From the NCBI GenBank assembly GCA_946811185.2, contig OX328110.1, positions 10,954,516 to 11,018,515 on the forward strand: a DNA stretch of 64,000 bases, read 5' to 3'. The notes beneath the pieces were generated by a model. It was given only the letters and a program-made list of their open reading frames with translations, did not search any database and was not told where the DNA came from. Source of the DNA: Hippopus hippopus (taxonomy: Eukaryota; Mollusca; Bivalvia; Cardiida; Cardiidae). The position numbers and the translations under genes were made by a program. This document shows, one piece after another, positions 35,105 through 47,059 of the stretch. Within the stretch, counting starts at the first letter, position 1. Each line of letters opens with the position of its first letter.

Positions 35105-35861
35105 ACAATATAAAATAAAATGCTGGTAATGTTTTCAAAAGTATTTTACTGGGTATTTGAAAATCAGAAACAATTCAATTGAATGATTTGATAATTTTCC
35201 ATTTCATTGATACGTTTCTTTTTTTTTTTTTTTTCATTTAATAATGAAATAATTGCAATGTTTCAAAGCTTTGATGTATTTCTGAAGCAACCGATGCCTT
35301 TGTAACTGATTAATGTATACTATATGTCGTAAATGTGTGAAATGTGTGTAAAAGGAGATTGCTAATTGATTGCCTGACTTACTTGAATTGCTTTTAAATG
35401 ATTGATTATGTTTGTTATTTGATTTAGAAAAACAAAATGTCTGTTTGTAAAACAGTCATGCCCCCCTACTGCCACATTGATACAGGAAGTGGCACAGTTC
35501 ATAAACTGATATCAAAAGAATTGATTGGGAAATATCGATATCATCTTTTTGATTTACAGCCCACTTCAATTGTTAAATGTGATAATCTGTCAACAGTTCG
35601 CATAATTATACACACCGCCGTGTGTATACATACAAGATTGTAAACAGTCGCCGATACGCAGACTGGGTTATCGATTTTCTCTTTGGCACGCGCATTCGAC
35701 TTCCGCTTTTTCCCAGTCGACTTCGATGCTTACTACGTCCCCGATAATACGCGAATAAAATGTTGGAGCCACAAGTTGAGCCACGTATGATGATTTTTGA
35801 GACACTTTAATTTTTTTTGAGCAAATGGCTCAAGTGGCGAATGACAGTGCTGGCCCTGAAT
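35105..35861. other. Gene-less stretch
   Basis: AT-rich sequence with a poly-T run at about 35219-35234 and a short GC-centred palindrome (ATACACACCGCCGTGTGTAT, about 35609-35628). No coding or repeat relationship was recognised. Confidence 0.5.
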
Positions 35862-37158
35862 CATCTGGTGGTCACTGTGACCTTGACCTTTCACAGATTA
35901 ACCTTAAAAGCAATAGGGATGATTTACACTCCAAGATGAATATCTGTACAGAATTTGAAGGACCTAGGTCAATTCTGTGTCTAGTTATCATCTGGACAAG
36001 GTTAGGTCTAAATATCATCTGCACTCTGAGACGAATGTCTGTGCCTAATTTGACAGACCTAGGTCAATTCTGCGTCTAGTTATCATCCGGACAAGGTTTG
36101 GTCTATATATCAGCATGTTGACGGTCACTGTGACCTTGACCTTTGACTGATTGACCTCAAAATCAATGGGGATCATCTACACTCCGAGACAAATGTCTGT
36201 GCCAAATTTGATGAACCTAGGTCAATTCTGTGTCTAGTTATCATCCAGACAAGCTTTGGTCTATATATCAACATGTTAACGGTCACTGTGACCTTGACCT
36301 TTGACCGATTGACCTCAAAATCAATAGGGATCATCTGCACTCCGAGACAAATGTCTGTGCCAAATTTGACGAACCTAGGTCAATTCTGTGTCTAGTTATC
36401 ATCCAGACAAGCTTTGGTCTATATATCAACATGTTAACGGTCACTGTGACCTTGACCTTTGACCGATTGACCTCAAAATCAATAGGGATCATCTGCACTC
36501 CGAGACAAATGTCTGTGCCAAATTTGATGAACCTAGGTCAATTCTGTGTCTAGTTATCATCCGGACAAGGTTTGGTCTATATATCAACATGTTGACGGTC
36601 ACTGTGACCTTGACCTTAGACTGATTGGCCTCAAAATCAATAGGGATCATCTGCACTCCGAGACAAATGTCTGTGCCAAATTTGACAAATCTAGGTCAAT
36701 TCTGTGTCTAGTTATCATCTGGACAAGGTTTAGTCTATATATCAACATGTTTACGGTCACTGTGACCTTGACCTTTGACCAATTGACCTCAAAATCTAAA
36801 GGGATCATCTACACTCCGAGGCGCATGTCTGTGCCAAATTTGACAAACCTAGGTCAATTCTGTGTCTAGTTATCATCCGGACAAGGTTTGGTCTATATAT
36901 CAATATGTTGATGGTCACTGTGACCTTGACCTTTGACCGATTGACCTCAAAATCAATAGGGATCATCTACTCTCCGAGACACATGTCTGTGCCAAATTTG
37001 ATAAACCTAGGTCAATTCTGTGTCTAGTTATCATCCGGACAAGGTAAGGTCTACCGACCGACGGACCAACCAACCGACCAACCGACCGACCGACCGACCG
37101 ACCGACCGACCGACATTAGCAAAGCAATATACCCCCACTTCGTTGAAGGGGGGCATAA
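35862..37158 (+). repeat. 158-bp minisatellite element with (CCGA)n-hairpin end
   Basis: Copies of GGTCACTGTGACCTTGACC start at 36123, 36281, 36439, 36597, 36755 and 36913, an exact 158-bp spacing. A diverged copy lies at 35871. The array is followed by (CCGA)n at about 37056-37112 and a terminal hairpin, ATACCCCC...GGGGGCATAAT (37130-37158). The end structure matches 21181-21650 in inverted order. It is probably a Helitron-like non-autonomous element. Confidence 0.85.
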
Positions 37159-37260
37159 TTATAGATGTAGATTAAAGCAGACATTTTTAATTGTTTTTAA
37201 TCATTTGTGTATATATAAGGCACATCCCAATGGTCCCTGGGAGTCACACCGAATCGTTAT

Positions 37261-38665
37261 GGCAGAAAGACCGTCACGATTGAGTGCTTAAACTGTTAAG
37301 GAACATTCCCTGGACTGTCTTCACATGCAAATTTGCATACTGCATCAGAATACGTCCAAGTCCCAGATTATGTCATGGTCGAGGCATGTGATCTTTCAAA
37401 TCGGATGAAGCCACTACGAGCATATGAGACACTTAAAAAAAAAATACAATGAAACAACTAGACTGTCAACTACCAACCAAATTCGAAATCTCAAGAAATA
37501 AGTTATGAAAAAAGACAGACCTGACAAAGACCTACCCAGGAAAAATGTAGCGGATCAGATTGTTTTGTTAGAGAACATGGTTTCTACTAATGACTCTTTC
37601 GTCAGATCGGTCATTTGGACTAACGGAATGACACCGACAATTATTCTGTACACGGACGAACAAATGACAGACTTAAAGAATCTCTGTTGTTCTGGTCAGT
37701 CAGTACTGGGTGTGGACAAGACATTTAACTTGTGCGACATGCACGTTACGGTGACATGTTTCAAGCAACTTGCTGTCAATCGACCACGGACAAGAAAGCC
37801 GCCAATATTCATCAGACCCCTTTTCATCCATGACAACAGTGACTGTGAAACATATAGCCATTTCTTTCATCATGTTAAAATGAAATTGGTCACTAGTGAC
37901 ACACAGACAAACTGACTGGTTATTGGTTCGGACGATGAGAAAGCTTTGGTCAAAGCCGTCAGGACAGTCTTCCATGACAGCATGCACATGCTTTGAATAC
38001 ATCTTTGTCAAAATACGAAGCAACAACTGACGGATGACGCAATTAATATTCACACCAGAAATGATATATTAAATAAAATTTTTGAACCGGATGGAGTTGT
38101 AGAGTCCTACAACGAAATCTGCTTTGACGACAGGTGTAAATGACTTAAAGGGCAGTTGTCTCTGGTTTCCATAAAATTTCATGACTACTTTACTAACCGA
38201 CTGAAACCACTTTTGAGAGAAAGGGTCAATAGACCAGTAAGACATGAATTGGTCGACGACAACTGGACGAACAACAATTGTGAGTCTATAAACCATGTTC
38301 TGAAAGAATCAGTAGACTGGAAATCAAAGTCTCTGACAGACATTGTTGACACAATCCATTCATTGGTGGACAGACAGTATTCCGACCTTAAAAGTGCTTT
38401 GTTAGGTTCAGGGGAGAACAGACTGTCGGACAATTTACAAAAATTCAAGGTGACTAAGACTGAATGGATCTCCATGACTGACAACCAAAGACAGAGATTG
38501 TACAAAAGGTTTCGGTCGCACAAGCCAGAGGTTTCGGGACTGATGACATCGACTGACGGTCAGACGTCGATACTTCCACCTAAGACGCATGGCAAAAAGC
38601 CTGGTCAACGTAAACGCAAAGTTAATGCAAAGACAACGACCTTCAAACGACAAAAGACTGACTGA
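37261..38665 (+). pseudogene. MULE-type transposase, multiple stops
   Basis: From about 37261 coding reads VPDYVMVEACDLSNRMKP and changes frame in the A run at 37434-37444. It then stays in one frame to TGA 38663-38665, with stops at 37499 (TAA), 37913, 37994 and 38141 (all TGA). Key blocks are VLGVDKTFNLCDMHVT (first Asp), FIHDNSDCETYSHFF, VIGSDDEKA (second Asp), and NNNCESINHVLK (probable third acidic residue). The C-terminus is Lys/Arg-rich (KKPGQRKRK). These blocks fit MULE-like transposases found in invertebrates. No terminal inverted repeats were identified. Confidence 0.75.
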
Positions 38666-38687
38666 TTATAGTGCCTGTAATTTCAAA

Positions 38688-38865
38688 CCAGTTCATACGC
38701 CGTGAATCTCTTGTTGAGTGCCTCGTTTCATGCGAGGTGGTAATGAACTGGTGATAGCATTCGGAATTTTTCGCAGTGCCAGTATCTTGAACTCGGTTCA
38801 TACGCCGTGAATCTCTTGTTGAGTGCCTCATTTCATATGAGGTGGTAATGGACTGGGCATAGCAT
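38688..38865. repeat. Tandem duplication after the MULE gene, unit about 102 bp
   Basis: TTCATACGCCGTGAATCTCT and the following GAGTGCCTC..TTTCAT..GAGGTGGTAATG..ACTGG occur at about 38693 and 38797 with few differences. Each copy contains a small hairpin (CCTCGTTTCATGCGAGG). It could be the terminal region of the MULE. Confidence 0.75.
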
Positions 38866-38880
38866 ACGGGAAATTAATTG

Positions 38881-39453
38881 GTAATTGATGGTTAGAAAAT
38901 TCATTTAATGATAACCATTTATACATAACTCTTTAACAAAAGACAAAAATTTAGACTGGTCCAAATTGAAAGCATTTGCAGACGACAAAATAAATGTGAA
39001 TGTGTTCATTGCCTATTAATTTGATATAAATATTATGTATACAATAGTTGAATACCCTATTTTTACATTGAAATTTACATGATTACAACTTCAGGCAAAT
39101 ATATGATATTTCTATTCATTTTCTATATTAATCACTTTATATTTACACATTTACATTTCATATTTTTATACAATGATTTTTCAACGGTGATTTTACTTGC
39201 CATCAAATACTTATTCAAACTGTGATATTATGTAAATATTTTTAATTGTGATTTAATTGTATTTCATTTATGATTATGTATTTTACTATGTATTGTGTTT
39301 ATTTCAATAAAATTCTTTCTTTGTCATGTTATTGTTATACCTTTCCATCAAGTATTCTCCGACGCTGCACTCTTGACCTGGGAAAAAAAAAAGATACACG
39401 AAATTAAATAGTAACTGTAAATAGACTAACTTCTTATGGAGAATGGCTGGAAG
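38881..39453. other. Gene-less AT-rich stretch with half a MITE
   Basis: A left MITE half (GACTGGTCCAAATTGAAAGC..TTTGCAGACGACAAAATAAA) lies at about 38932-38999. The rest is very AT-rich with no open frame. Confidence 0.6.
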
Positions 39454-40750
39454 GTGTAATTCAGTTTTCATACCTTCGTTCGTAAGGTCGGAAACTCGAT
39501 TATTTGGAAAAAGGGTTTATATTGTATACCTTAATTTCACTGTCTACTCAACAAGGTATTTCCCTTCACTTAACATCAGATGTAATTCGGTTTTCACAGC
39601 TTATCTGACGCGTGCCAAGTCACGTGTATGGTTTTCGTACAAAGATTCAGTCACGTCTTGTGTTAATGAGAAAAAGTGTAATTCGGTTCGGTTACAATTC
39701 ATTTGCAGGAACAAACAAAACTGGGGAAAATAAATTTAGATTCGGTAAATCTGTTACCTGCATTACTCCTTAAAACTATGCTTTATTATGATTGTATGTT
39801 GTTTAACGTCGTTTTCAACATTAAACCAGTTATATCATGGCAGCCAGTGCACCTGTCTATGCTTTTACCCCGCACAATGGCTGCTTTCTAACATAAACAT
39901 GATCGAAACAAGAAAGGAATGAATCCTGCTGCAATGATTATCATTAATCCTCGGTGATGATCAGTATAATTCGGTTGCCATTATTCTCCTTTTCTTACAA
40001 CGATTCCGAAATCCCCCGTACTCACAACTCTAATTTCGAGGAAAGATGTATGTAAAATATTGACAATTATAGGATTTTAGTTCGGTTTGATTTTCGTCAC
40101 TACACATGCAACATGAATGGTAAAATCAGTGTAATTCGGTTGTCAGTGTTCTCTCCTGAGTACTTCATTCTGAACTTCGTCCATAGTCAGTGTGATTCAG
40201 TTACCTAGTTTCGCTTCTTTTCTTGAAGAAAGATGTATGCAAACATACTGTTACTTAATATATTAGAGTGTAATTCAGTTTGAATCACCAATATTAAGAG
40301 TATGACTTGTGTAATTCGGTTGGCAACTTTTTCTTAATTTCTTTGAATATGATAAAAAGCAATCCTTAAACCAAATCCACGGATATATACAGAAACAACA
40401 ATGGTATCAAACTTGCAAAATCAAGGCAGAATTATATGTTTTTATAAGCTTTACTCACCTTACGAAGGTGTAATTCAGTTTAATTTGACGTAATTAAAGT
40501 ATTCATGACTTGTGTAATTTAGTTGGCGACTTTTTCTCAATTTCTTTGAAAATGATAAGAATGATAAAAAGCAAGCCTTAAACCAAATCCTCGAATATAT
40601 AGAGAAACAACAATGACATTAAACTTGCAAAATCAAAGCAGAATTATATGCTTTACTCACCTTACAAAGGTGTAATTCGGTTTAATTCAACGTAATTCGG
40701 TTTAATTAATAATTATGTGTAATTCGGTTTTCAGGCGTAATTCGTTTTTT
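39454..40750 (+). repeat. Array of dispersed GTGTAATTCGGTT motifs
   Basis: The motif (or one-base variants such as AATTCAGTT) occurs in the same orientation at about 39454, 39580, 39676, 39964, 40129, 40190, 40268, 40309, 40468, 40512, 40670, 40690, 40717 and 40735. Spacing is irregular (20-290 bp). From 40267 part of the array is also a tandem duplication of about 200 bp (40267-40466 and 40467-40668). The intervening DNA is AT-rich and non-coding. It lies directly before hAT-like coding sequence, so the motifs could be transposase-binding subterminal repeats. That role is inference. Confidence 0.8.
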
Positions 40751-41045
40751 CTATGGACCGCAAAATATGGCGCACGACTTTCCAAGGTAATGGGTCCTTT
40801 GGGCGCATCCTTTCTGGTTGTAAAAAAATCCTCACTTCAATAAATAGACATTTCTTCGCACTTTCCAAAAGTGAAAGTAGGTTGTCGGCATGTTGTTTTC
40901 GTTTAAATCTGCAATCGCTGGGCTCTAATAGCTATGACGATAAAGTCCGATTGACCGGAATAACTAAAAGCCCGGATGTTTATTTGTCAATCAGTATGGA
41001 CAGTCTAAAAGTCATGAGTGGAAGTGTCAGGGTAATGAGCCAGGG

Positions 41046-41525
41046 AAGACAAACATCAAAACTGTAGAGCCATTCATAAATCCAGACAATACAAGAGCCG
41101 AGTGGGACTGCTGCAAAAGAACCGTCATTACAGAAATGTTTCCAAGGGACAGTATGGTAACACTATGGAAGCTAATTTGTCAGTATCATGGGGATAAATT
41201 TCCCAATCTGATAAGATTAGCTGCCCTAGCATTAACTTGCCCAACAAACACTGCAGACTGTGAAAGATCATTCAGTGTACAAAATTATATTACCTGTCAA
41301 AGAAGGGCAAGCATTTCTGCAAAAACTTGTGATCATTTAATGAGGGTATGCATCTGTGGGCCAAGTTTGTCACTGATGAATTTTGAAAATGCAGTCATGA
41401 TATGGAGGCAGAAAAGAAATAGGTTTATCTTTGCCAAAAAGCAGACTGTCAACATTTACATTCATGCAAATATCTGTAACAATTTAAATTGTATACATAT
41501 AGGTAAAGTACAGTTCACTCATTAA
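41046..41525 (+). pseudogene. hAT transposase C-terminal fragment
   Basis: The frame encodes INPDNTRAEWDCCKR, then LAALALTCPTNTADCERSFS and a tail with WRQKRNRF, ending at TAA 41523-41525. TADCERSFS followed by a Leu/Met helix (KTCDHLMRVCI) is the hAT dimerisation domain. The catalytic Asp residues and zinc-finger N-terminus are not seen upstream; the 40753-41067 open frame is in another frame and not recognised. This is the end of a hAT gene of the ZNF862-like type, probably with lost 5' exons. Confidence 0.75.
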
Positions 41526-43472
41526 CTTTGTTTAGTTCTAATCTATATGATTGGGCCCATCATTACAGAAAATGACCCACCATATTTTGCTCCATGGGTC
41601 ACCCTGGCCCACCAATCTTGAAAAAAAATCTGAAGCTCTGAACAGGTTAAACCAAAGAAGGATTTCCCTGGGTCATGACCTTAGTCGGAACCCCTTGGTG
41701 ATGACTGTTGTAGCTTGAAGAAATAGAGTGACAAAGAACTTTGATGAAAATAATGTCATCTGCAAAGCATAAGCAAAGGCACACAAAGTCTGATAATTAT
41801 GGTAATAACATAATAATATTGTTAAGTGTTGAAAGTTGAAGCATGTTAAGAAATTAATAATAGAAATAATTATAACAGTTCTATAAGTCAATCATATTTT
41901 CATTTTAATGCAAATTAATAACCAATAGCAATTTGACTTAGAACTACTTTTTACAATACCATTTGTAAACTGCACCCCTATTTCTTGATGGAGCTTCCAT
42001 AATTGTGCAGCCATGAAATTGTGGACTCAGGGGTGCAAAAAAGCAGTGGGAGTTATCAATACTGAATTGACATATTATGAAACATGATTGTTGTACATGT
42101 ATTGACTTTTTATTAAACATTATTGTTATTCAACAAGCCGTTCAACTGTACTTCTGTCACATCAAGAAGATAGAAAAAATACTGAAAGGCTCTATGCATG
42201 AAACACTGCAGACGGTTGAGAAGATTTCCATCTCCTGCAGTATTCGAACCCAGGTCTATACGGAACTATAATCTGCTGTAACTGAGCCATGGATGCTCCT
42301 AGTGCAGAACCTGTTCACAGCACATACACCACAGGGTAGTACACCACAAGCTCATTTGCATATTTAAAGTGTATATGCTGTGTACAAGCTGTTAATAGAC
42401 TCTCTGACGTACATCTACTGAACATGCTGCGTATATCTAATATACTAATTTTCCAGTGTATTTCTCGTGTACTGGTTAGTTCACAGGATATACACAGGAG
42501 GAAGTACACCACAGAACTCATTTGAATGTGAAGATGTATCACTGGTGAACAGGCTGTGTACATCCCGCATACTATTGTAAGTCTATGAATTTAGTACACT
42601 TCAACTAAACAGCAAGTATGCCACATATAAGCCGCAAGGGTACACAGCAGAGACATTTTTTTTGTAAGGGGAGCCACATTTAATTTTTCATCTGCATGTG
42701 CTTTCAATTTGGACCAGTCTAAAATTTGGTTGTGTGGTAAAGAGTCAAGATTTAGGGTTTCTGTGGTCAATATACCTGAAACAAAATCTTGGTGTCAAAA
42801 AAATCAAAGTGCATGCTCTGTGCAGTCTGATCTTGACCTGTACTGTTGGTCACTATAGTTGTTTTTGACATTCTGTGTGTCAAATGACCAACTGACCTAA
42901 TCATCCCACTACTAAATCAAAGTGCTGTCAGCACTGTAATCGGTCGACACTGAATAACTACAGTGGTTTGAAATCACAAATCAAATGGTAGTTGTTTGAA
43001 CTATGCATGGGATAGACATTTTATAACTTAGTCATGTAGTAACTCCCTGTCCTTTACAAATTAGTAGTTTAACTGAATGCTAAAGACATATGTCTGCCAG
43101 TCGACAGCAATAAAATGTAGAATGCAAGTGACTATTCTGACCAGTAATACCAATTTTCAAGCTTTACATATTACTCATCTTGAATAACAGTACCTTTTAT
43201 AAAAGAAGAACAAAATACAAATAAATGTATTCTTTTCTGTAACTTTTGCAACTTTTGAAACTATGCTGTAACATTTTGTTAGATATTATCAATAATACCC
43301 ATACTTTAAAATGGCATGAGTAAGTCATATAGAATATGCCTGTATTATGACCATCAAATTGTTTACTTTTGGCTACTCGTGTTTATCAGGACAAATTGTC
43401 CTAGCTAATGTCCCTCCAAAACATCAGCTGGCCAGTATCTCCCACATTACTTTCAAAGCATGTACTATCTAC
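41526..43472. other. Gene-less 1.9-kb stretch with MITE pieces
   Basis: A right MITE half (GCTTTCAATTTGGACCAGTC...GTGTGGTAAAG) lies at about 42700-42745. A piece of the GCATG.TCTGTGCAGTCTGA repeat is at about 42810. A weak direct repeat with AGTACACCACA occurs at 42334 and 42503. No coding region is supported. Confidence 0.55.
42225..42295 (-). other. Possible tRNA-like fragment
   Basis: On the minus strand CATGGCTCAGTTACAGCAG resembles a box A region and CTGGGTTCGAATACTGCAG a box B. The spacing is tRNA-like, but the acceptor stem is poor. It is more likely a SINE head or tRNA pseudogene than a working tRNA. Confidence 0.3.
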
Positions 43473-43703
43473 CTAACCCTCAACCATATGATGTAATTTC
43501 AGACTTGTCCAAATCGAAAGCATTTGCACATGACGAATGAAATGTAGACCAAATCAATGATGATTTGAATTGTTAAAATGGTAAAAAAAAAAAAACATTG
43601 TGGGAAAAGGAGAAAACGATGGTTATCTGCATTTTTCCATTTTCCACAATGTTTTTAACAGCCGTTTTCCTTGGGGTCATCAAAAACGGGACAGTTTGGT
43701 TAA
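43473..43703. mobile_element. TTAA-type MITE with hairpin core
   Basis: CTAACCCTCAACCATATGATG at the left and CAGTTTGGTTAA at the right bracket a hairpin core (43591-43656) with an A run before it. It is related to 33386-33614 but more diverged. Confidence 0.7.
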
Positions 43704-43828
43704 AACACTCAGCTATGGCCTTTTACAGTCAGAAAAACAATATCCAGAAATTACAATTTCGTGGTTGAGTTTTTTTTTTTTTTTTAACATAAATTATACA
43801 TAAACAGACAATTAAGATCTTCAATATG

Positions 43829-45171
43829 TACGAGGGTTGTTCGATATGTAATGTGTATTGTACGATATCTCAAAAGCATTCAACTCAAATAGTGAAACGA
43901 ACATTACATCCCTTCAAAGTATTCTCTGCGGTTTGAAATACACAATTTCAATCTCTGAATCCATTTCTGAAATGCGTCACGGTACACTGATTTAGGTAGA
44001 CCTCTGAGGCACTGACTGATGGCTGAGCCAAGGGCTTGTCGGGACTTGTAACGACGACCAGATGAGAACTTTTTAAGTTTTGGAAAAAGGAAAAAGTCGC
44101 ATGGGGCTAGATCTGGACAGTATGGTGGGTGTGGCAAGACGGTAACCTTCCCCGACTTCAAAAATTGCTTCACAAGCTCAGATGTATGTGATGGAGCATT
44201 ATCATGAACTAGACGAACATGCCTAAATCCTGACACAGGGCATCATTTAAGATAATATTTCTTGAGCTTTTTTAGTATAACATCTCGGTAATACCGACCT
44301 GTAACACTTTTGCCCTTCGACACCAGAATTTGTACAGCTATACCATCACATGAGAAGAATATGCAATAAAGAACCTTCTTTGTGCTTATGATTCTTTTGG
44401 CAACTACAGGCCTTCTACTGTATTTAGTTAGCCATATTTTGTTTCCAATTTTTCTTACTGGTTGGAAATAATGAAACCATTTTTCGTCACCAGTAACAAT
44501 GTTTGCAAATTGTCTTTGACTGAATTTGGGAAACATTTTGAGCAATTGCTTAGCGGTTTGTACTCGTACCCGTTTTTGGTCATCTGTCAATATATGTGGT
44601 ATCCATCTGGCAGCAATCTTTCGTACTTTCAAAATATGCTTTAAAATGAAATGCACCCGCGATAGCGATATGCCAACAGCGTTGGCATTATCACGAATCG
44701 TGTATCTGCCATCACTTTCAATTATTTCCCTGACTTTTGAGACATTTGCCTTGCCTGTTAAAGTCACAGGTCGGCCAGATTTTGCTGCATCTTTGACGGA
44801 CTCTGTGCCAGTCAGAAATTTCTTTCTCCAACTACGAACTGTCTCATAAGATACCTTATCAGACCCATAAACTTCCCCCAATTCAGTAAAATTCTGCATT
44901 ACCGAATGACCGAGTTTTGTGCAAACTTTTACATAAGCTCTAATTTCTTCAATGTTCTTAATCCGTTTCCCAACCATTTTTACAACAGTGGTCAACAACT
45001 AGCTCTATTGAAATGACTATAAATTTAAAACTATGTGGAGCTAAAGGCTCGTGTTTATACTGTTGGAAAGGTATTGAACAGAGCTATTCAAGCATATCAT
45101 CATCCACGAAATCGTTGAAAGCGTTATCACGCCTTGGTACAATACACAATACGTATCGAACAGCCCTCGTA
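43829..45171 (-). mobile_element. Tc1/mariner (mariner-type) element, near full length
   Basis: Imperfect 34-bp terminal inverted repeats start CGAGGGTTGTTCGATATG (43831) and CGAGGGCTGTTCGATACG (complement of 45169 leftwards), with about 30 of 34 positions matching. Both ends are flanked by TA (43829-43830 and 45170-45171), the expected duplicated target. The length of about 1.34 kb is normal for mariner. The single gene is on the minus strand. Confidence 0.95.
43904..44998 (-). pseudogene. mariner transposase with one in-frame stop
   Basis: Read from 44998 or more likely from the ATG at 44977 (MVGKRIKN), one frame continues to 43904 except for a TGA at 44243-44245. The N-terminal helix-turn-helix regions (YETVRSWRKKF, RYTIRDNANAVGIS) precede the catalytic core. 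TGDEKW gives the first Asp, VHDNAPSH the second and YCPDLAPCD the third. The last two Asp residues are 34 residues apart, giving the mariner D34D signature. The stop lies between the first and second Asp, after KKLKKYYLK. All other family landmarks are intact, so this copy was lost recently or the stop is a polymorphism or base-call error. Confidence 0.93.
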
Positions 45172-45942
45172 TGTCTGTTATACTGATCTGCATTGCGTTC
45201 AAATGACAGTCTGATCTTCATCTTTTATTGTCTTCAAAAGCGACTTTACTTGTCATTGGAGAACATGGGCCATTGTATTGAATCATTCTTATGAGCAGGA
45301 GCATCACTACAGTAAACCTTGTGCTTTTAATTTGGAATATGGAAAAGATAAGAGTCAACCAATATGGAGTAGCTGATGAGACAAACATGTTACTCAGGGT
45401 TTTACACTTAAAGCACTGAATTAATGAAATAGATATGTTAAGCGTGGAAAAGCAGCCTAAATATTGCAGGGTCATTACTGTCTTGACTACAATATCTCAG
45501 GAAATAGGAATAACAGATCCAAAATCTAACTGCATGTTCTGTGCAGTCTGGTCTGAATCTGGTCTGAATCTGCGCTCTCCGAAGAGGCTTTTTCCCAAGT
45601 CAGTTGATTCAGACATGGAGAACATGACGTTAAGAGAGCTTATTTGTGTTGCAGTTTAAGGTTTTTTTCCCCTCTACGAAAATGCTCTATTTAACTCTAC
45701 CAAATGACAAAATGTTGAAAATCTTTCAAATGATGGAAAACGCTATGAAGAAAAAGAGAACATGCTGAATACATGTATGCTGTTTTTCCCACTACATTTT
45801 TATAGCCCGACAAGACTGTTTGTCCAACGGTTAATAGATTGATTCCAGTCTTAAAAATTTCATCAAAAAGAAACATGTTAGTGAGCATGTAAAATGGTAG
45901 AGCCGTGGCTGGAGGGAGAGGAAGAGGGGTTATGAAAACAAT
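45172..45942. other. Gene-less stretch with repeat pieces
   Basis: A piece of the GCATGTTCTGTGCAGTCTG repeat lies at 45532, and a decayed TTAA-type MITE with a weak hairpin lies at about 45690-45840 (TTTAACTCTACCAAATGAC... GTCCAACGGTTAA). No gene is supported. Confidence 0.5.
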
Positions 45943-46153
45943 TTAACCCTTAACCTGCTAAATAAGTGAAATGAAAATTTCAAGCCGACAGTAAAAACCC
46001 AATTTTTTACTATTTCAAAGGTATTTTTGGGAAAAAATACCTCCTTATCAGACAGTAAAAATCCAAAATCGGCTGCATGTAGTATGCAGTCTGATCTTGA
46101 TCTACACTGTCCAGAAAAGGTCATTAATTCACTCTTAGTAGCCCAAGGGTTAA
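45943..46153. mobile_element. Second TTAA-ended MITE family, 211 bp
   Basis: Ends are TTAACCCTTAACCTGCT and AGTAGCCCAAGGGTTAA. The interior TATTTTTGGGAAAA...GCAGTCTGATCTTGATCTAC matches the piece inside the BEL LTR (18150-18340). It lacks the hairpin core of the first MITE family. Confidence 0.75.
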
Positions 46154-47059
46154 TACATCCTAACCTGCAAGATGCATAATCAAATCTATGCTGATCAGTA
46201 TAGTGAATGGACAGTCTCATTTCTAAGGTTGCAAGCATGGGATAACCAGTCCATTCTGAAAATGTTTATGTTATGGCTTCTCCACTACGGTCATAACCCT
46301 TAAACAACTTTACATCCTTTGTCCCACACTGCTTCACAAGCTTCACATCGCTAACAATTAACTACCAACAGCAGATTACTTTTTTAAACGGCTGTTACCA
46401 GTAGCATGTACATCAGTTTGCTCTTTTTCAAATTCTTTTATAGCAATGTTTCCTTATAGAAATGTTCCATTGCAAGTTTATCCTTGCTCAAGGCAAAATG
46501 ACCTATCATCTCTTCAATGCCTGCTACTTATACGGACAGCTGTCGTCACAACCCGGTCCATCCCGTAACTACGTATACCTTGATCAACCGATCACTCAAA
46601 GTTTGCCGAATAACATGGACAGCAGACGACTACAAGATGTGCTTACATAATCCAATACTCCTTGATTCGCTCTTGTTTCATTCATAAGTTGTTGCTTTAT
46701 CACCGACACCATTTCTTATTGCTGCGTTGTAAGTAAACTGCTAAAAATTTCTGGTTTTGCAGGCCCGAGATTTTGATAATATTTGTATTATGGCATAATT
46801 CAACGATAAACAAACTGTAACCACCATTTATTACATAATTGAAAAGTTAAGTAAGGGATTTCTTGAGGGCCTGTTTACTACTAGTTCGTATTCTTGCGCT
46901 TATCTGGGTTAAAAGCAGTATTTATAATAAGGTCACAACAGCTAGTATTAGTGTTATAAGACTGTAAGTAAAAGCTGTCAGGAGTTGCAGTTACATCAGT
47001 TTGCCCTCAGCAGACTGGTTTCCAAAATTTGTGGTCTCTCTAATTGTCCAGCTCATGCC
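46154..47059. other. Gene-less stretch
   Basis: I see no coding region, RNA gene or clear repeat in these 900 bp. Confidence 0.5.

Noticed and set aside
40753..41067. 104-codon frame as the upstream part of the hAT transposase
   Set aside because: It is in another frame, lacks hAT blocks and overlaps the true hAT frame only at its end.
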